Assembly: GCA_933207985.1 (NCBI GenBank) | Contig: OW240916.1 | Location: forward strand, 295,485,852-295,549,851 | Source: Pelobates cultripes | Taxonomy: Eukaryota > Chordata > Amphibia > Anura > Pelobatidae | Direction of reading: 5' to 3' | Length of the DNA: 64,000 nucleotides | In this document: piece after piece, positions 23,810 to 35,440 of the stretch | Numbering within the stretch: position 1 is the stretch's first letter | How the letters are laid out: the number at the start of each line of letters is the position of its first letter | The notes under the pieces: model-generated | Databases searched by the model: none | Told to the model about the DNA's origin: nothing | What the model saw: the letters and a program-made list of their open reading frames with translations, nothing else | Made by a program: the position numbers and the translations under genes

Positions 23810-25855
23810 CAGTGGCGGAACTAATGTAGAGAGGGCCCTGGTGCAAGAAAGTTTTTTGCAGCGTGCGGGCGCTTCAATTCCTCGCTCCCGCACCTTCCCC
23901 TGTATGTGGGGAGAAGTGGGCCGGAGCATAATGTGCAGAGAAAGGAGGAGATGTGCAGAGAAAGGGCAGCCAGGCGCAGGGAATGAACAGCAATGAAGGT
24001 AAGGTATGTCAGAGCATGTGCATTAGTCTGCTTCAGTCAGTATGTTTATGTATGCTAGTGTTTGTAGAAAATGATCAAGGCACTCCAATAACCAATCCAA
24101 TAATATGTATGCTAGAGTGTCTGTCTGTATGGGTCAGTGTGTGTGTATGGGTCAGTATGTCTATCTGTATGGGTCAGTGTGTCTGTCTGTATGGATCAGT
24201 GTGTCTGTATGGGTCAGTGTGTCTGTCTGTATGGGTCAGTGTGTCTGTCTGTACGGGTCAGTGTCAGTCTGTATGAGTCAGTGTGTCTGTCTGTATGGGT
24301 CAGTGTGTGTGTGGCTGTATGGGTCAGTGTGTCTGTCTGTATGGGTCAGTGTGTGTGTGTCTGCATGGGTCAGTGTGTCTGTATGTGTGTGTCTGCATGA
24401 GTCAGTGTGTCTGTATGTGTGTGTCTGCATGGGTCAGTGTGTGTATATGAGTCTGTGTGTGTCAGTCTACATGGGTAAGTGTCAGTGTGTGTCTACTTGA
24501 GTCAGCGTTTGTGTTAGTCTGCATGACAGTGGTGGATCCAGAGCCTGATCTCGGGAGAGGCACTTGTAGATTATTTAAAGGAATTTTTTCAATTCCTTGC
24601 TCCCGCACCTTCTCCTGTATGTGGGGAGAAGTGGGCCGGAGCATAATGTGCAGAGAAAGGAGGAGATGTGCAGAGAAAGGACAGCCAGGCGCAGGGAATG
24701 AACAGCAATGAAGGTAAGGTATGTCAGAGCATGTGCGTTAGTCTGCTTCAGTCAGTATGTCTATGTATGCTAGTGTGTCTGTCTGTATGGGTCAGTGTGT
24801 GTGTATGGGTCAGTGTGTCTGTCTGTATGGGTCAGTGTGTCTGTCTGTATGGATCAGTGTGTCTGTATGGGTCAGTGTGTCTGTCTGTATGGGTCAGTGT
24901 GTCTGTCTGTACGGGTCAGTGTCAGTCTGTATGAGTCAGTGTGTCTGTCTGTATGGGTCAGTGTGTGTGTGGCTGTATGGGTCAGTGTGTCTGTCTGTAT
25001 GGGTCAGTGTGTGTGTGTCTGCATGGGTCAGTGTGTCTGTATGTGTGTGTCTGCATGAGTCAGTGTGTCTGTATGTGTGTGTCTGCATGGGTCAGTGTGT
25101 GTATATGAGTCTGTGTGTGTCAGTCTACATGGGTGAGTGTTAGTGTGTGTCTACTTGAGTCAGCATTTGTGTTAGTCTGCATGACAGTGGCGGATCCAGA
25201 GCCTGATCTCGGGAGAGGCACTTGTAGATTATTTAAAGGATTTTTTTCAATTCCTCGCTCCCGCACCTTCCCCTGTATGTGGGGAGAAGTGGGCAGGAGC
25301 ATAATGTGAAGAGAAAGGAGGAGATGTGCAGAGAAAGGACAGCCAGGCGCAGGGAATGAACAGCAATGAAGGTAAGGTATGTCAGAGAAAGTGTGTTAGT
25401 CTGGTTCAGTCAGTATGTTTATGTATGCTAGTGTGGTTGTCTGTATGGGTCAGTATGTGTGTATGGGTCAGTGTGTCTGTCTGTATGGGTCAGTGTGTCT
25501 GTATGGGTCAGTGTCAGTCTGTATGGGTCAGTGTGTCTGTCTGTATGGGTCAGTGTGTGTGTGGCTGTATGGGTCAGTGTGTCTGTCTGTATGGGCCAGT
25601 GTGTCTCTGTATGGGTCAGTGTGTGTGTGTCTGCATGGATCAGTGTGTCTGTATGTGTGTGTCTGCATGAGTCAGTGTGCCTGTATGTGTGTGTCTGCAT
25701 GGGTCAGTGTGTGTATATGAGTCTGTGTGTGTCAGTCTACATGGGTTAGTGTTAGTGTGTGTCTACTTGAGTCAGCATTTGTGTTAGTCTGCATGACAGT
25801 GGCGGATCCAGAGCCTGATCTCGGGGGAGGCACTTGTAGATTATTTAAAGAAATA
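23810..25855. repeat. Tandem array of a 612-717 bp unit (three copies plus start of a fourth)
   Basis: Units start with CAGTGGCGGATCC or a variant at 23810 (divergent start), 24527, 25185 and 25797. Each has a head with 'ctcgggagaggcacttgtag', a conserved 150-base part with 'tgtatgtggggagaagtggg' and 'agaaaggacagccaggcgca', a GGTAAGGTATG, and then a minisatellite of 'gtgtctgtctgtatgggtca' units. The second and third copies are 658 bp apart and differ at few positions by eye; the third has a shorter minisatellite. The first carries an extra segment of about 57 bases (about 24060-24115). Long Cys/Val/Ser-rich open frames across it are minisatellite artefacts. Confidence 0.9.
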
Positions 25856-25999
25856 ATTCATGCACAATAACAACTACAGCTCTGTATAGTGGTTATGGTG
25901 CCAGGAGTGCCAGGACACCCTCCCAGAGTAAATAGTCAAACCGTTTAAGAACAGTTTGACAACTTACCTGGGGTCTGCTGGGATATGGGGCTGTAGTAG
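25856..25999. mobile_element. Fragment of 'tagtggttatggtgcc' repeat
   Basis: 'tagtggttatggtgccagga' recurs in form at 58950 and, inverted, near 59490-59520. This links it to the TTAA-target family that ends at 59537. Confidence 0.45.
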
Positions 26000-26019
26000 G
26001 GCAAAGGAGCAGTAGTTTG

Positions 26020-26535
26020 TGTGAGTGGTGCAATGTGTGAGGGTTGCAGTGTGTGTGAAAGGTTCAGTAAGTGGGGGGGTGTAGTGTGTGAATGTGTAGG
26101 GTGTGTTGGGCAGTGTGTGGGGGGGGCAATGTGTGTATGGGGGGCTGTGTATGTGTGTATGTGGGGCAGTGTATGTATGGGTTGGGTGGGCAGTATATGT
26201 GTGTGGGGGCAGAGTGTGAATATGTATGGTGTGTGGGGGCAGTGTGTGTATGGGGCAGTGTATGTGTGTGTGTGGGGCAATGTGTGTGTATGGGCAGTGT
26301 GTGAATGTGTGTGGTGTGTGGGGGCAGTATATGTGTGGGCAATGTGTGTATGGGGCAGTGTGTGAATGTGTATGATGTGTATGGGGCAGTGTGTGTATGG
26401 GGGGCAGTGTATGTGCAGTGTGTGTATGGGGAGCAGTATGTGTGTGTGGGGGCAGTGTGTGTATGGGGGACTGTGTATGTGTGTGGGGCAATGTGTGTAT
26501 GGGGGGCTGTGTGTGTGTGTGTGGAGCAGTGTGTG
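26020..26535. repeat. TG/GGGGCAG minisatellite
   Basis: About 500 bases of units such as 'gtgtgtatggggcagtgtgt'. Unit length varies, giving a ragged array distinct from the CTGTCTG-type array just before it. Open frames on both strands (up to 208 codons) are artefacts made of His/Thr/Pro or Cys/Val/Gly. Confidence 0.9.
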
Positions 26536-26689
26536 AATATTGAGCCAAAGTCGTCGATATTTAATATGCACATTGCTACTGAAATTCTATCTTCCTGTTA
26601 ATGTTTGCAGATATGATTATGCTGTGAAAAGATGTCTTTAAAGTTATGATAGGGGGGCTTTTTTTATAATTTTTTAAAAAAATAAATAC

Positions 26690-27140
26690 ATTTATGCCCC
26701 CCCTCCTTTCTTACCTTTACTGAGGGAGATGGGGGGACATTTCTCGATCCCTGGTGGTCCGGTGTGGAATCCCTGGTGGTCGTAGTGGTGACAATGAACT
26801 CTAGCCCGTTGCTCCAGGACTAGAGTTCACCCTCGCGAGATCCGGAGCGTTGCCGTGGTACGTGCTCGCGATAATAGCACCCGGAGAAGCTGCTGGTTGA
26901 GCTCCCGGGTCCTCTCTACACTGGCAGATCACGCTCTCTCTCTCCCTCCCTCCCCTGCCCGCTGTCAGCACGGTGCCTGCGGACCGGGGAGGGAGATATC
27001 TGATCTCTGATCTCCCCTCCGGTCCTTGCATTAGCCGGCAGGGGAGAGCTTTGGGGAAACGGGGCAATTGCGGATCCGCCAGTGCTGCATGATTGGGTGA
27101 AGCAAAAGGGGCGGCAAATTTGTTCTCGCCAAGGACGCCA
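26690..27140 (-). mobile_element. G+C-rich repeat body, minus strand
   Basis: On the minus strand the block ends 'ctcagtaaaggtaagaaagg', a GTAAG donor-like ending like the bodies at 3808 and 47187. It has several CpG-containing words (CGCGAG twice) on a background of AT-rich spacer. An 88-codon minus-strand frame (26801-27067) has no recognisable family. Confidence 0.45.
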
Positions 27141-27149
27141 AAAATGCTT

Positions 27150-27378
27150 GCATTCGCCCTGTTTGTGGGTGGTGTTGCTATTTGATTGCAGTGGTGTATA
27201 TGTATTTAGTGTTGTTGTTTGATTGTAGGGATGTTTTTTATGTAGTGTCAGTGTTTGGATGTAGGGGCGTGTTTGTGTGTGGTGTTGCTGTTTGATTGCA
27301 AGGGTGTAGTAGTTTTATGTAGTCTTAGTAGTTTGAATGCAGGGGTGTGCTTATGTGTGATGTGGCAGTTTGATTGCA
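27150..27378. repeat. Short minisatellite ('gtgttgctgtttgattgcag' type)
   Basis: Four to five degenerate units of 40-60 bases, each with 'gttgctgtttgattg' or 'ggcagtttgattgcag'. It is followed directly by an L2 tail. Confidence 0.7.
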
Positions 27379-27565
27379 GTTATTATTATTATTATTATTT
27401 TATTTATATAGCGCCATCACATTCCGTAGCACTGTACATTGGGTGGACTAACAGACATGTAATTTTAACCAGACAATTGGATGTACAGGAACAGAGAGGT
27501 GGAGGGCCCTGCTCAATGAGCTTACATTCTAGAAGGAGTGGGGTGTAGTGACACAATGGGTAAAA
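27379..27565 (-). mobile_element. L2-type 3' tail, minus strand
   Basis: (ATT)n, then 'tatagcgccatcacattccg', 'gggtggactaacagacatgt' and 'ctgctcaatgagcttacatt'. This is the same subfamily as the coding copy at 11079 but without ORF2. Confidence 0.8.
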
Positions 27566-27600
27566 GTAGCTCCATCAGCCCCTATGTTAATCCGGCCCTG
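27566..27600 (-). mobile_element. hAT-like right end (CCGGCCCTG)
   Basis: Read on the minus strand it starts CAGGGCCGGATTAACAT, nearly identical to the hAT-like start at 54646. It abuts the truncated Tc1 element. The matching other end was not found. Confidence 0.5.
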
Positions 27601-28156
27601 AGCACCAGACCAAGGGAGACTGACAGTTATTTTGAGTTTCTTCCATTTGCGAATAATTGCACTACTGTTGTCACCTTCTCACCAAGCTGGTTGGCGATGG
27701 TCTTGTAGCCCATTCCAGCCTTGTGTAGGTCTACAATCTTGTCCCTGGCATCCAGGAACAGCTCTTTGGTCTTGGCCATGGTGGAGAGTTTGGAATCTGA
27801 TTGATTGATTGCTTATGTGGACAGGTGTCTTTTATACAGGTAACGAGCTGAGATTAGGAGCACTCCCTTTAAGAGAGTGCTTGTAATCTCAGCTCGTTAC
27901 CTGTAAGAAAGACACCTGGGAGCCAGAAATCTTGCTGATTGATAGATAGGGGATCAAATACTTATTTCACTCATTGACATACAAATCAATTTATAACTTT
28001 TTTGACATGCGTTTTTCAGAATTATTTTTTTTTTCTTATTCTGTCTCTCACTGTTACAATACACCTACCATTAAAATTATAGACTGATAATTTCTTTGTC
28101 AGTGGACAAACGTTCAAAATGAGCAGGGGGATCAAATAATTTTTTTCCCTCACTGT
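27601..28156 (-). pseudogene. Broken Tc1/mariner transposon, 5' half, minus strand
   Basis: The minus strand begins at a TA with the terminal repeat CAGTGAGGGAAAAAAATT. It passes a leader that contains a long hairpin (about 27840-27902) and reaches an ATG at 27780. From there it encodes [20 protein letters not shown] and [18 protein letters not shown], the N-terminal helix-turn-helix (paired-like DNA-binding domain) of a Tc1 transposase. After about residue 40 the frame breaks: a one-base loss shifts [10 protein letters not shown] into another phase. Sequence ends at 27601, so the catalytic DDE domain is missing. A full Tc1 transposase is about 340 residues. Confidence 0.9.
27840..27902. repeat. 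Perfect-arm hairpin in the Tc1 leader
   Basis: 'gtaacgagctgagatta' is repeated inverted as 'taatctcagctcgttac', with an inner 'agcactc'/'gagtgct' pair around 'cctttaaga'. Similar hairpins are a known feature of this Tc1 group's sub-terminal region. Confidence 0.8.
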
Positions 28157-28273
28157 ACACACACATATATGGACACATACACACACATACTTACTGACAC
28201 ACATACCTTGCCACACAGACACACTGCCACAAACATACAAATAGAGATACAAACTGACAAACAGAAGTACACT

Positions 28274-28314
<41 letters not shown>

Positions 28315-28320
28315 GTTAGA
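28157..28320. repeat. CA-rich microsatellite
   Basis: Degenerate ACACAT and GACACA words are followed by a pure (AC)n run at about 28273-28311. It starts at the TA next to the Tc1 terminal repeat. Confidence 0.9.
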
Positions 28321-28683
28321 ATATATTTTCACCACCCTCCTATTTCCATATATTTTATTTTCAGGAGGGCGGCTTCCCTGAGGTCCTGTGGAGCTGCTGG
28401 CTGAGGCTGATGCTCTCTAAGGTACAGCAGGACTGCACCTGAGACTGATCCTCCCTAGGGTCCAATGGAATTGCTAGCTGGGCTAGTGCAGGCTGTTTTC
28501 TTCCCCCGTTTACCCCTCTCTGCCTAGCCCACTTGGCTCTCGCTGTAAGTTGGGATGAAGTGACCTATATTTCCTATAGCACAGCCAAGTCCTCATAAGA
28601 AATGCCCTTTATGTTGCTTCAAGTGTAAGGTCTTGAAGGCCCCCCTGTGGTTTCCGGCTACACCGCCAGGAGTTCCACCACTG
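28321..28683. mobile_element. G+C-rich repeat with hAT-like right end (CCACCACTG)
   Basis: It ends 'gccaggagttccaccactg', the inverse of CAGTGGCGGAACT at 23810. The body is G+C-rich, with a GTAAGT at about 28541. No 8-bp duplication matches, so it is probably a separate truncated copy. Confidence 0.45.
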
Positions 28684-30230
28684 ATATAGATGTCAGCAAA
28701 AAATGCCACTGGGTTTTATGGCAAAAAATAAAGTACATGCATCTTTAAAGTAGTTTAAAAAAATATGTTACAATTAGTTGCATTATGGGTACTGTAGTCC
28801 TACAACAGATGTGATTTTAACTTTGACCATCTTTATTTTAGAATGTATAAGCTAGCTGATGGTTTGTATTAATTTCCAATGAAAATTGCTTTTGTAAACA
28901 TTCATAGGACTATTCACTAAGCTAGAAAAGTGTTGCAAGTTTTAGGCCAGAAACAGAGCTAGCAAATATAGCTGAGGTTTTCTTTCTCCATTTTAGCTAT
29001 TTTAGCCCAACACTTGCTTTTTCCCTTGATGATTGGCAACCATTCTCAGTATAGTGAAAAATAATAAAATTTTCAAGTGTTCATAATTTCATGTACAGAA
29101 TAACGTCTTCAAAATCAAAGGTCATCATTTGTGAGGTATCTGAGGTATTTTTAAAAAAAACATGGATATCTTTTCTCATGGAAATTTTCACATTGTCCTG
29201 TCACACTTACTTGGGAAAAGTGATAACAATTTGAAAAATGGTAACCAGAAATCCTTGGCCTCCTTTGCGTGAAATATTAATGTTACGTTTCTGGTCAAGG
29301 GCCTATCCTAGCTACATAAAGGGTTCTCTTTGTGTTTCCCCCAAACACATCATTCCAATGGCATGCAAGTCATTCAGATAGAATGAATAAAGCAGTGGTA
29401 AGGCAGATATCAAATCTACTTTGCAGTCAATGACTAAGAAATAAATCCTGCAGTGTTCAGTCACGGCCCGGACCTTACATCGGATCTCACTGCTAATAGG
29501 AACGAAAACTCTCTAACACAATCCACAGTGAGTTGTTCCCATGTGCGTAGATGGCCTTAGGAATGTCTATTGGACTGTTCCAAAATCTAAGAGTCTGGTG
29601 ATCAATGAACCAGAATGAACTTACAGTAAAGATAGGTGGGTTAGATCAAATTTTGGAGTGCACAGCTCTGCACTCATTATATTTGATAATTGTTTGATCA
29701 TTACATCTCATTATTCATGCCAGTTACATTGTTTGGCTGATTATAGGATAATTTATCTGCAAGCAGATTTGGAGAGCGTCTTTTTAAATGCCAAAACTGA
29801 GCCCCAGGCTTCGGTTTGTTTACTGATGTGGAAAACAATGTATTCTATTTCTTTTAATTAGCAATTACATGTAAATAAGGAAGTCAGATATTGTCGGCAT
29901 GTTTCTTAGAATTCTTCTTGTTATGATGGCTGCAAGCTAAAGTGCAGTTTGGCCCTATTTTTGCTCTATGAATTAATATTTTTTGTAATTAAAGAACTAT
30001 ACTAGGATGGGTTTTTATTTACAATACTGTTACAAATACATTCCAAATTATGTATCTACAGATGTCACCATTAAAGTATTTTGGAACTTTTGTAGATAAA
30101 TCATTTGAAAAAAAATTCTAACTTTATTGAATCACGTGGAAAGCTTGTGAAATTCATGCCTGAATTACAAATCTCTGTCTATTTAACAATCTGTCAGTCA
30201 ATCCACCGTCTGTGTGTTTTGCTGTCTTTC
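28684..30230. other. AT-rich spacer
   Basis: A weak copy of the 'attcactaagctagaaaagtg' palindromic family may lie at 28910-29035. No gene recognised. Confidence 0.4.
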
Positions 30231-30249
30231 TGTTGTCATTCCATTACAG

Positions 30250-30394
30250 AGATGTGAAATTTGTATCGTCCGATGCCCTGGACATGCAGGTCCGGGTGCT
30301 GGGCAGGCAATTTATTTGGGAGTTTCGCCCTTTCGCAGGCAAGCTGCTATTGAGAGGAGTGTGGGCGCTATACTCCCAGCAATTAACTTATTAG
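30250..30394 (+). other. Exon-like open stretch behind a strong splice-acceptor sequence
   Basis: A polypyrimidine run (about 30213-30241) leads into CATTCCATTACAG, a good acceptor. The next 145 bases jump in G+C content and stay open in two frames. One reads DVKFVSSDALDMQVRVLGRQ and FIWEFRPFAGKLLLRGVWAL, ending at a TAG at 30392-30394. It would suit a terminal exon. I do not recognise the protein, there is no partner exon in the window, and a fossil repeat could give the same appearance. Confidence 0.3.
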
Positions 30395-31664
30395 GCAATT
30401 AATCCACGGTTCCAGTGTGCTCTACTTAGTCTGCTTACGCCTTAGTCTAAGCAGAGTCTCCAAACTTTCTAATTTTACATTTTGTGTCAGGACAAGTAGA
30501 TTGTCATGATTGACAACTAAATCGGCTACCACTTTAGTCCCTTGGACACATAGATTGTTTTTTAAATTTCCAACTCCCTGAATTAGATTTGCAAATAGTG
30601 CTGACTTAACATTAAAAACAATGAGAAAACATAAACTCAGGTATCTGTTCTGTAGTTTTGCTGTCTGCAAATATTCCTGTATAATCTTGCATACGCCTTC
30701 TCTTGGTGCTCTTCAAACTACTTGCTGTGCCATGCAGGATCTAATAAATGTGTGGGATTTGAAGGACACAGCATTTTACTGTTCCTCTGCTTAATGCAGA
30801 GAGACTGGCTGGATTCATACAAAGCCATATAAGAGGAAATCCGTTCTGTGTATGTTCAGGATCGGTGGGGAATGGGTCAAGCTCACTAACGCTTTACCAT
30901 TGAGTCTTCCGGCACATTGATGAGTAACTAAATGACCATATTAAACATGACAATAAAGCAGGACTGTGATCTTCCTCAATGTCCTGTCTCTGCTTCCGAT
31001 GCAAATGTTCAATAGGCATTCAGACATGAAATACACAGGAGTGCATTGTCTTTCATTCAATGTGCCCTGTACACATTTGTTAAAGCATTGATGAGATAAC
31101 TCACGGCAGCTGCAATATCTTCATAATATAGGGCTTCATTCACTTTAGTGTTATTATTAGTGTAGCAAGGATACTGCCTACAGCAGAAGTCTGTTATCAC
31201 TGTCATTAATGAACCCTTAGGAAAATCTTTTGGCTGCGTAACACTGTATTAATTAACTGCATAATGAACTTGTTCATTTATCAATAAATAGACTGCAGGT
31301 GCACTGAGCTATAGTGCCACGTGGCCTAGTACGTATTCATTAACAGCTTGATTTGCCGGAGCCTGATGGGCTTTTTCTCGGGGGCTTTGCAGTAAAGTTG
31401 TTAAAGGTTCTGCAGACTGAGGAGTAGGCCTCTCCGGGAGCCATCCTGTGAAGCGTGGTCCTCTGAGTCTGCTTCATAAAAATCACAATATTTCTGGACA
31501 CGGAGCTGGCAGTATTTTTTGGTCTTTTCCCCCATTAGTTGGCCCACCAATATTGCTACAAATAGAACCAGTGGGTGCATGAACCTGATTTTTGGAGGGG
31601 CACTGGATGTTTAAAATTGCAGGGTTGTGCATTATACATATGCCCATAACTCCCTTTCCCCAGT
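30395..31664. other. Spacer
   Basis: Includes an 82-codon minus-strand frame (30422-30670) without recognisable content. G+C rises slightly near 31380-31470. No repeats were spotted. Confidence 0.4.
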
Positions 31665-32080
31665 GGTATCCCTATTTCACCACCCCTTTCCTTGTGTCCT
31701 TTTATTGTGTCCTTTTATCATTATTCTCTGCCTCACTTCTTGTTATTTTTCTATATTTTCCTCCGCTTTCTGTCTGAATCCTCAAATTCTTCCCTCATAC
31801 ATTCAATTTTCACCATATTCTCCCCCCACCTAGTGTCCCTCTCTCCATATTTTCCTCCAACCTTCTGTCACTTCTGTCCTTTTATTTGCTCCCTCAGCAC
31901 TTTCCATATATCTCTATATTCTCCCCTCTATGGCTTCAACATTCTTCATATTGTCTCCCCCATTTTGTCTCTCTCTCTCCCTGTTTTCCTCTTACATCTT
32001 AGTTTTCTCCAAATTCTCTCCCCATTTTCTGTCCCCCTTTCCATATTCTTGCCTTCTGTCTGTTTTCCAAAAAATAAATG
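31665..32080. repeat. Degenerate polypyrimidine array
   Basis: About 400 bases of C/T-rich words such as 'tgtccctctctccatatttt' and 'cttctgtcacttctgtcc' at loose spacing of 60-80 bases. A 192-codon frame (31692-32270) is Phe/Ser/Pro/Leu-rich because of this composition and is not a gene. Confidence 0.6.
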
Positions 32081-33264
32081 TGTTCACCCCATACCTTTAG
32101 CTAGGCCAAGCTGCATGGAACTTAGTCTCCAGGTCAAAATTGCACATCACAATCAGGATAAATATGCTCCTGCCTACCACATACACATTAATACAAGTGA
32201 GACTAAGAAAATTAAAAGAAAACAAAAATATGTAAAAAAAAAAAAACAGAACAAAAAAAAACACCAATAATGTGGATGTCACCTGGGACCTCTTAAGTCA
32301 TTAATCAATTAAATTAACCTCTTTGGGCATCTCCTGGGTCCTTACGGCTCATAATATATTTTAAACAGGGCCCTGGAGACGGAGTATCTCCTGGACCCTA
32401 ATGTGACCCCATAGCCAAATTTACGTTACGACCATCTGTAAACACACAACCTCCCCTTCATTAAAAATAGACAAAAAAATCTTTAACCTGATAAAATGTT
32501 TTGTATGTACAAACACACGTAGAGTGTGTGTTTATGCATGTATATGTCAGAGTATATGTGTGCCAGTGTGTGTTCGTAACAGTTTGGCTACCAGCATGTG
32601 TGCATAGCAGTGTGCACAGTAGACTTTGTGCCCAGTAGATGGATTAAAATGTGCACTGATCGGCTGAATTCGATATCTCTGAAGCACCGTACAGACATAC
32701 AACTGAGCAAGAAACTAGTGCGAAGGCCGAACATGTTGATTTGAAAAAAAGAGATGATTGATGGGGGAAAAATGATTGATGGTAAGAAGAGACCAATAGA
32801 GGGAAAAAAGGAGACCCAGTAAAATAAAAATCTATATTTATTTATTTTGCAGTACACAGGTTGGCCGATTTGTACTCCCTTTTTGGTTTGTGTGTTTCCC
32901 CAAACATTTCTCTTATATATTTGGCTGATCTGGACTGATATGATCGAGCATCAGACGTCCCAAACTAAAATTAAATATTAGGATAAAATTATTCAGCCGA
33001 ACTGTACAAATATAGTGAACAAGGTGGGTAGCAATCTGTCCCCAGACCTCTCCCTCCTAAAGATTGCTGTTTTCAGTCTGTGGGAGTGGGTCCTGGGGGT
33101 GCCATAATTTATTTCTTAAAGAGCTCAAAAGGATACGCACCTCCTGGGCCCTTTTTTATGTGGTACTGTGGGGCCCTATTCACAAACTGTGGGGTGGAGA
33201 AAGAGGAGAAACTATTAGCCTGGCCTCCCTTGGGTTTTCTATGAATTGATTTCTGGCATAACTT
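32081..33264. other. Spacer
   Basis: A-rich tract at 32215-32265 and a short TG-rich patch at 32520-32575. No gene recognised. Confidence 0.4.
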
Positions 33265-33415
33265 ATCATTATTATTTTCATTTATAAAGTGCCAACAAAT
33301 CCCGCAGCGCTGTACAATGGGTAGACTAACAGGCACGTAACCAGATGAGTTGGACACACAGGAACAGAGGGCGTTGAGGACCCTGCTCAAGTGAGCCTAC
33401 ATGCTAGAGGGAGTG
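33265..33415 (-). mobile_element. L2-type 3' tail, minus strand
   Basis: (ATT)n, then 'tttataaagtgccaacaaat', 'gtacaatgggtagactaaca' and 'cctacatgctagagggagtg'. Same subfamily as the copies at 11079 and 27379. Confidence 0.82.
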
Positions 33416-34995
33416 GTTTATTTTGAAAACTAATGTGTAAATGTGTGCATTAAAAATTTTGTCTGGCCGAGCGCACTAGAAAACATTACACCAGATTTAC
33501 CAAATGAAACTGTCAAATTAGACTAAACGGAATACACTGAAATGATAGCTAGATAAAGTGTTTTTTCATTACCTTTTGCATCTAACACTAGGATCTAAGT
33601 CTATAGGCCTAATCTACTTATCTTTATTTGTACCGTAGTAAAGGAAATAAAATACAAAATATATATTTACCTTTTTTTTCTTGTTAAATTAGGCTTTTGT
33701 TTGAACCTTGATCACATTGTCAGATTGAACGTTTGCCAAGATTCAGGACCCTGTGTGAGTCATTTCTCTATCCACGGGGCATCCAAAGCAGATGTTTTGT
33801 AATCCCTTATTATGTTGTCAAAAAAGTAGATAGATTCACTTTTATTCCATTATTCTCTTCCATTTTCTAAAATGTATATAGACAGAATAAAAAAAACATC
33901 CAAAACATCTGAATCACTTCAGCTTGCTAAATGAACATTGTGTGTACCATAAACACTGCTGCATGCCAACCATTTTCTAATGGTTTAACTTTTTACCTTC
34001 AGTCTGCTGGGCAATATTCCCTGCCCCCTCGAATCGTTTACTAGACACTACAGACCGCAATTTTTTGCAAGTTTTACTGCATTATACGGAAAAACAAGGT
34101 TAAAATTAATTCAAGAAATTATATTAGAAAAAAAATCTACCTTTTTAATAGATTCCATTAAAAACTAAATTGAAATAATTATTTTAATTTTTTAAAAGCC
34201 CATGGACCTGATCTTGTGCAGCTGCAAAGGTTAGACCATTATTGAGATTTCTAAAACAATGCTGGTCTTGTTTCATATCAGGTGTCTGTCTGTGTGATAT
34301 TAAACGTACAGCTCCATTTTCTGTTGAACACTGTACAGCAAACCCAACACCCAGGCATGAGTGATTAATTCATGACATAATAAATGAGAAGGTCATTCAT
34401 AAAAAAAAATTAAAATAAAAGCTTCTGCACAAGTCAACAGAAGCCTACCTCTCTACCACGCAGTGCTTCCCTTATCATGTCTAGGAATGTTGGTATTCAT
34501 TTATGGTGACAATATAATGATGCCTTCTTGTCTCATTATAGCTCTGTTTATTATGGTAAGTGTCATTACAAAGTACCTGTATCTTGCAGTGTAGGTGTAA
34601 ATGACTTAGTGTAAGGACTTTGAGGTGTCAGAGTCATAGCAAGGGGGACATTGGGGCAGCTGCCACTGGGCACTAGTCAGAAGGTGGCACCCTGTCAGTA
34701 TCAGAGACAGGTTGTCCCTGATACCGGCATACTAACCAGCCATCAGGCACACGGTGGGCCGATATGGGGACTGAGGGAGCTTGCTTCCATATTCACAGCT
34801 CAGAACGTTGCCATGAGTTACCACAGCAGCACTCTGATTATTAACCTAGAACTGGCCTAAAAGATGTGTTAAACACATAGGTTGTACCAATCAGTGATGC
34901 AGACAAGATACTGAGCCCACCAGACCACCATGGATCAACTTCTCCCCTCCCAGGTCCATGGTAAGCAAGAGCGAAAGAGGAATAAACATTATCAT
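33416..34995. other. AT-rich spacer
   Basis: A more G+C-rich patch at 34620-34860 ('agagtcatagcaagggggac') looks like another hAT-like body, but the ends are not clear. No gene recognised. Confidence 0.4.
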
Positions 34996-34999
34996 TTTA

Positions 35000-35030
<31 letters not shown>

Positions 35031-35035
35031 TTTTA
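35000..35035. repeat. (AT)n plus poly(T) tract
   Basis: 'atatatatatatatatatat' followed by about 13 T. Confidence 0.9.
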
Positions 35036-35039
35036 AAAC

Positions 35040-35440
35040 ATGCCCAACACATCTAAATCCCATACCTCCCTACACTACAGCCCTTATTATCCCATTACAC
35101 CACAGCCCCTATACCACTACACAATAACCCTTATCCAAACTCTACGGCCATTACCTCCTCGCTACACACCTACACTTTACACCACAAATAGACCTCTCCA
35201 CACACACAACGCAATATACAGCCCCAGCTACACACACTTAATCTCACAAGTAGCCTACTCTCACACACAACCCCACAAGCAGCATACGTACAAACATGTA
35301 ACCCCACAATCAACTTTCCCACAAACACTCAATACCACAATCAGCATCCCTGCACATATGCATTCCCACAGACATGGACCACCACAAAAAACATCCTTAC
35401 AAACATGCAAAACTACAAACAGCATACACAACACCATCTA
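35040..35440. repeat. Degenerate CA/CCCCACA-rich array
   Basis: About 400 bases of C/A-rich units such as 'cacacaaccccacaagcagc' and 'acaaacatgtaaccccacaa', roughly 35-40 bases each and strongly diverged. The 134-codon frame across it is an artefact of composition. Confidence 0.7.

Noticed and set aside
24117..24480. CRISPR-like array (short unit repeated at regular spacing)
   Set aside because: Units are contiguous variants of one minisatellite word with no unique spacers, and the genome is a vertebrate one.
24105..24500. Long Cys/Val/Ser-rich open frames (up to 131 codons) across the 24-25.8 kb arrays
   Set aside because: Any frame through a TGTGTC/TGTATGGG array stays open and gives the same low-complexity protein; frames exist on several phases and both strands.
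25945..26573. 208-, 194- and 169-codon minus-strand frames rich in His, Thr and Pro
   Set aside because: They are three overlapping phases of the same minisatellite, without a start context, splice sites or a non-repetitive domain.
23810..28683. A single 4.9-kb hAT element with ends CAGTGGCGGAACT and AGTTCCACCACTG
   Set aside because: The ends are inverses, but the flanks AGTTTAAC and ATATAGAT do not match as an 8-bp duplication, and several unrelated elements lie between.
31692..32270. 192-codon Phe/Ser/Pro-rich frame as a membrane protein
   Set aside because: It tracks a polypyrimidine array and then a poly(A) stretch; hydrophobicity follows from T/C-rich codons.
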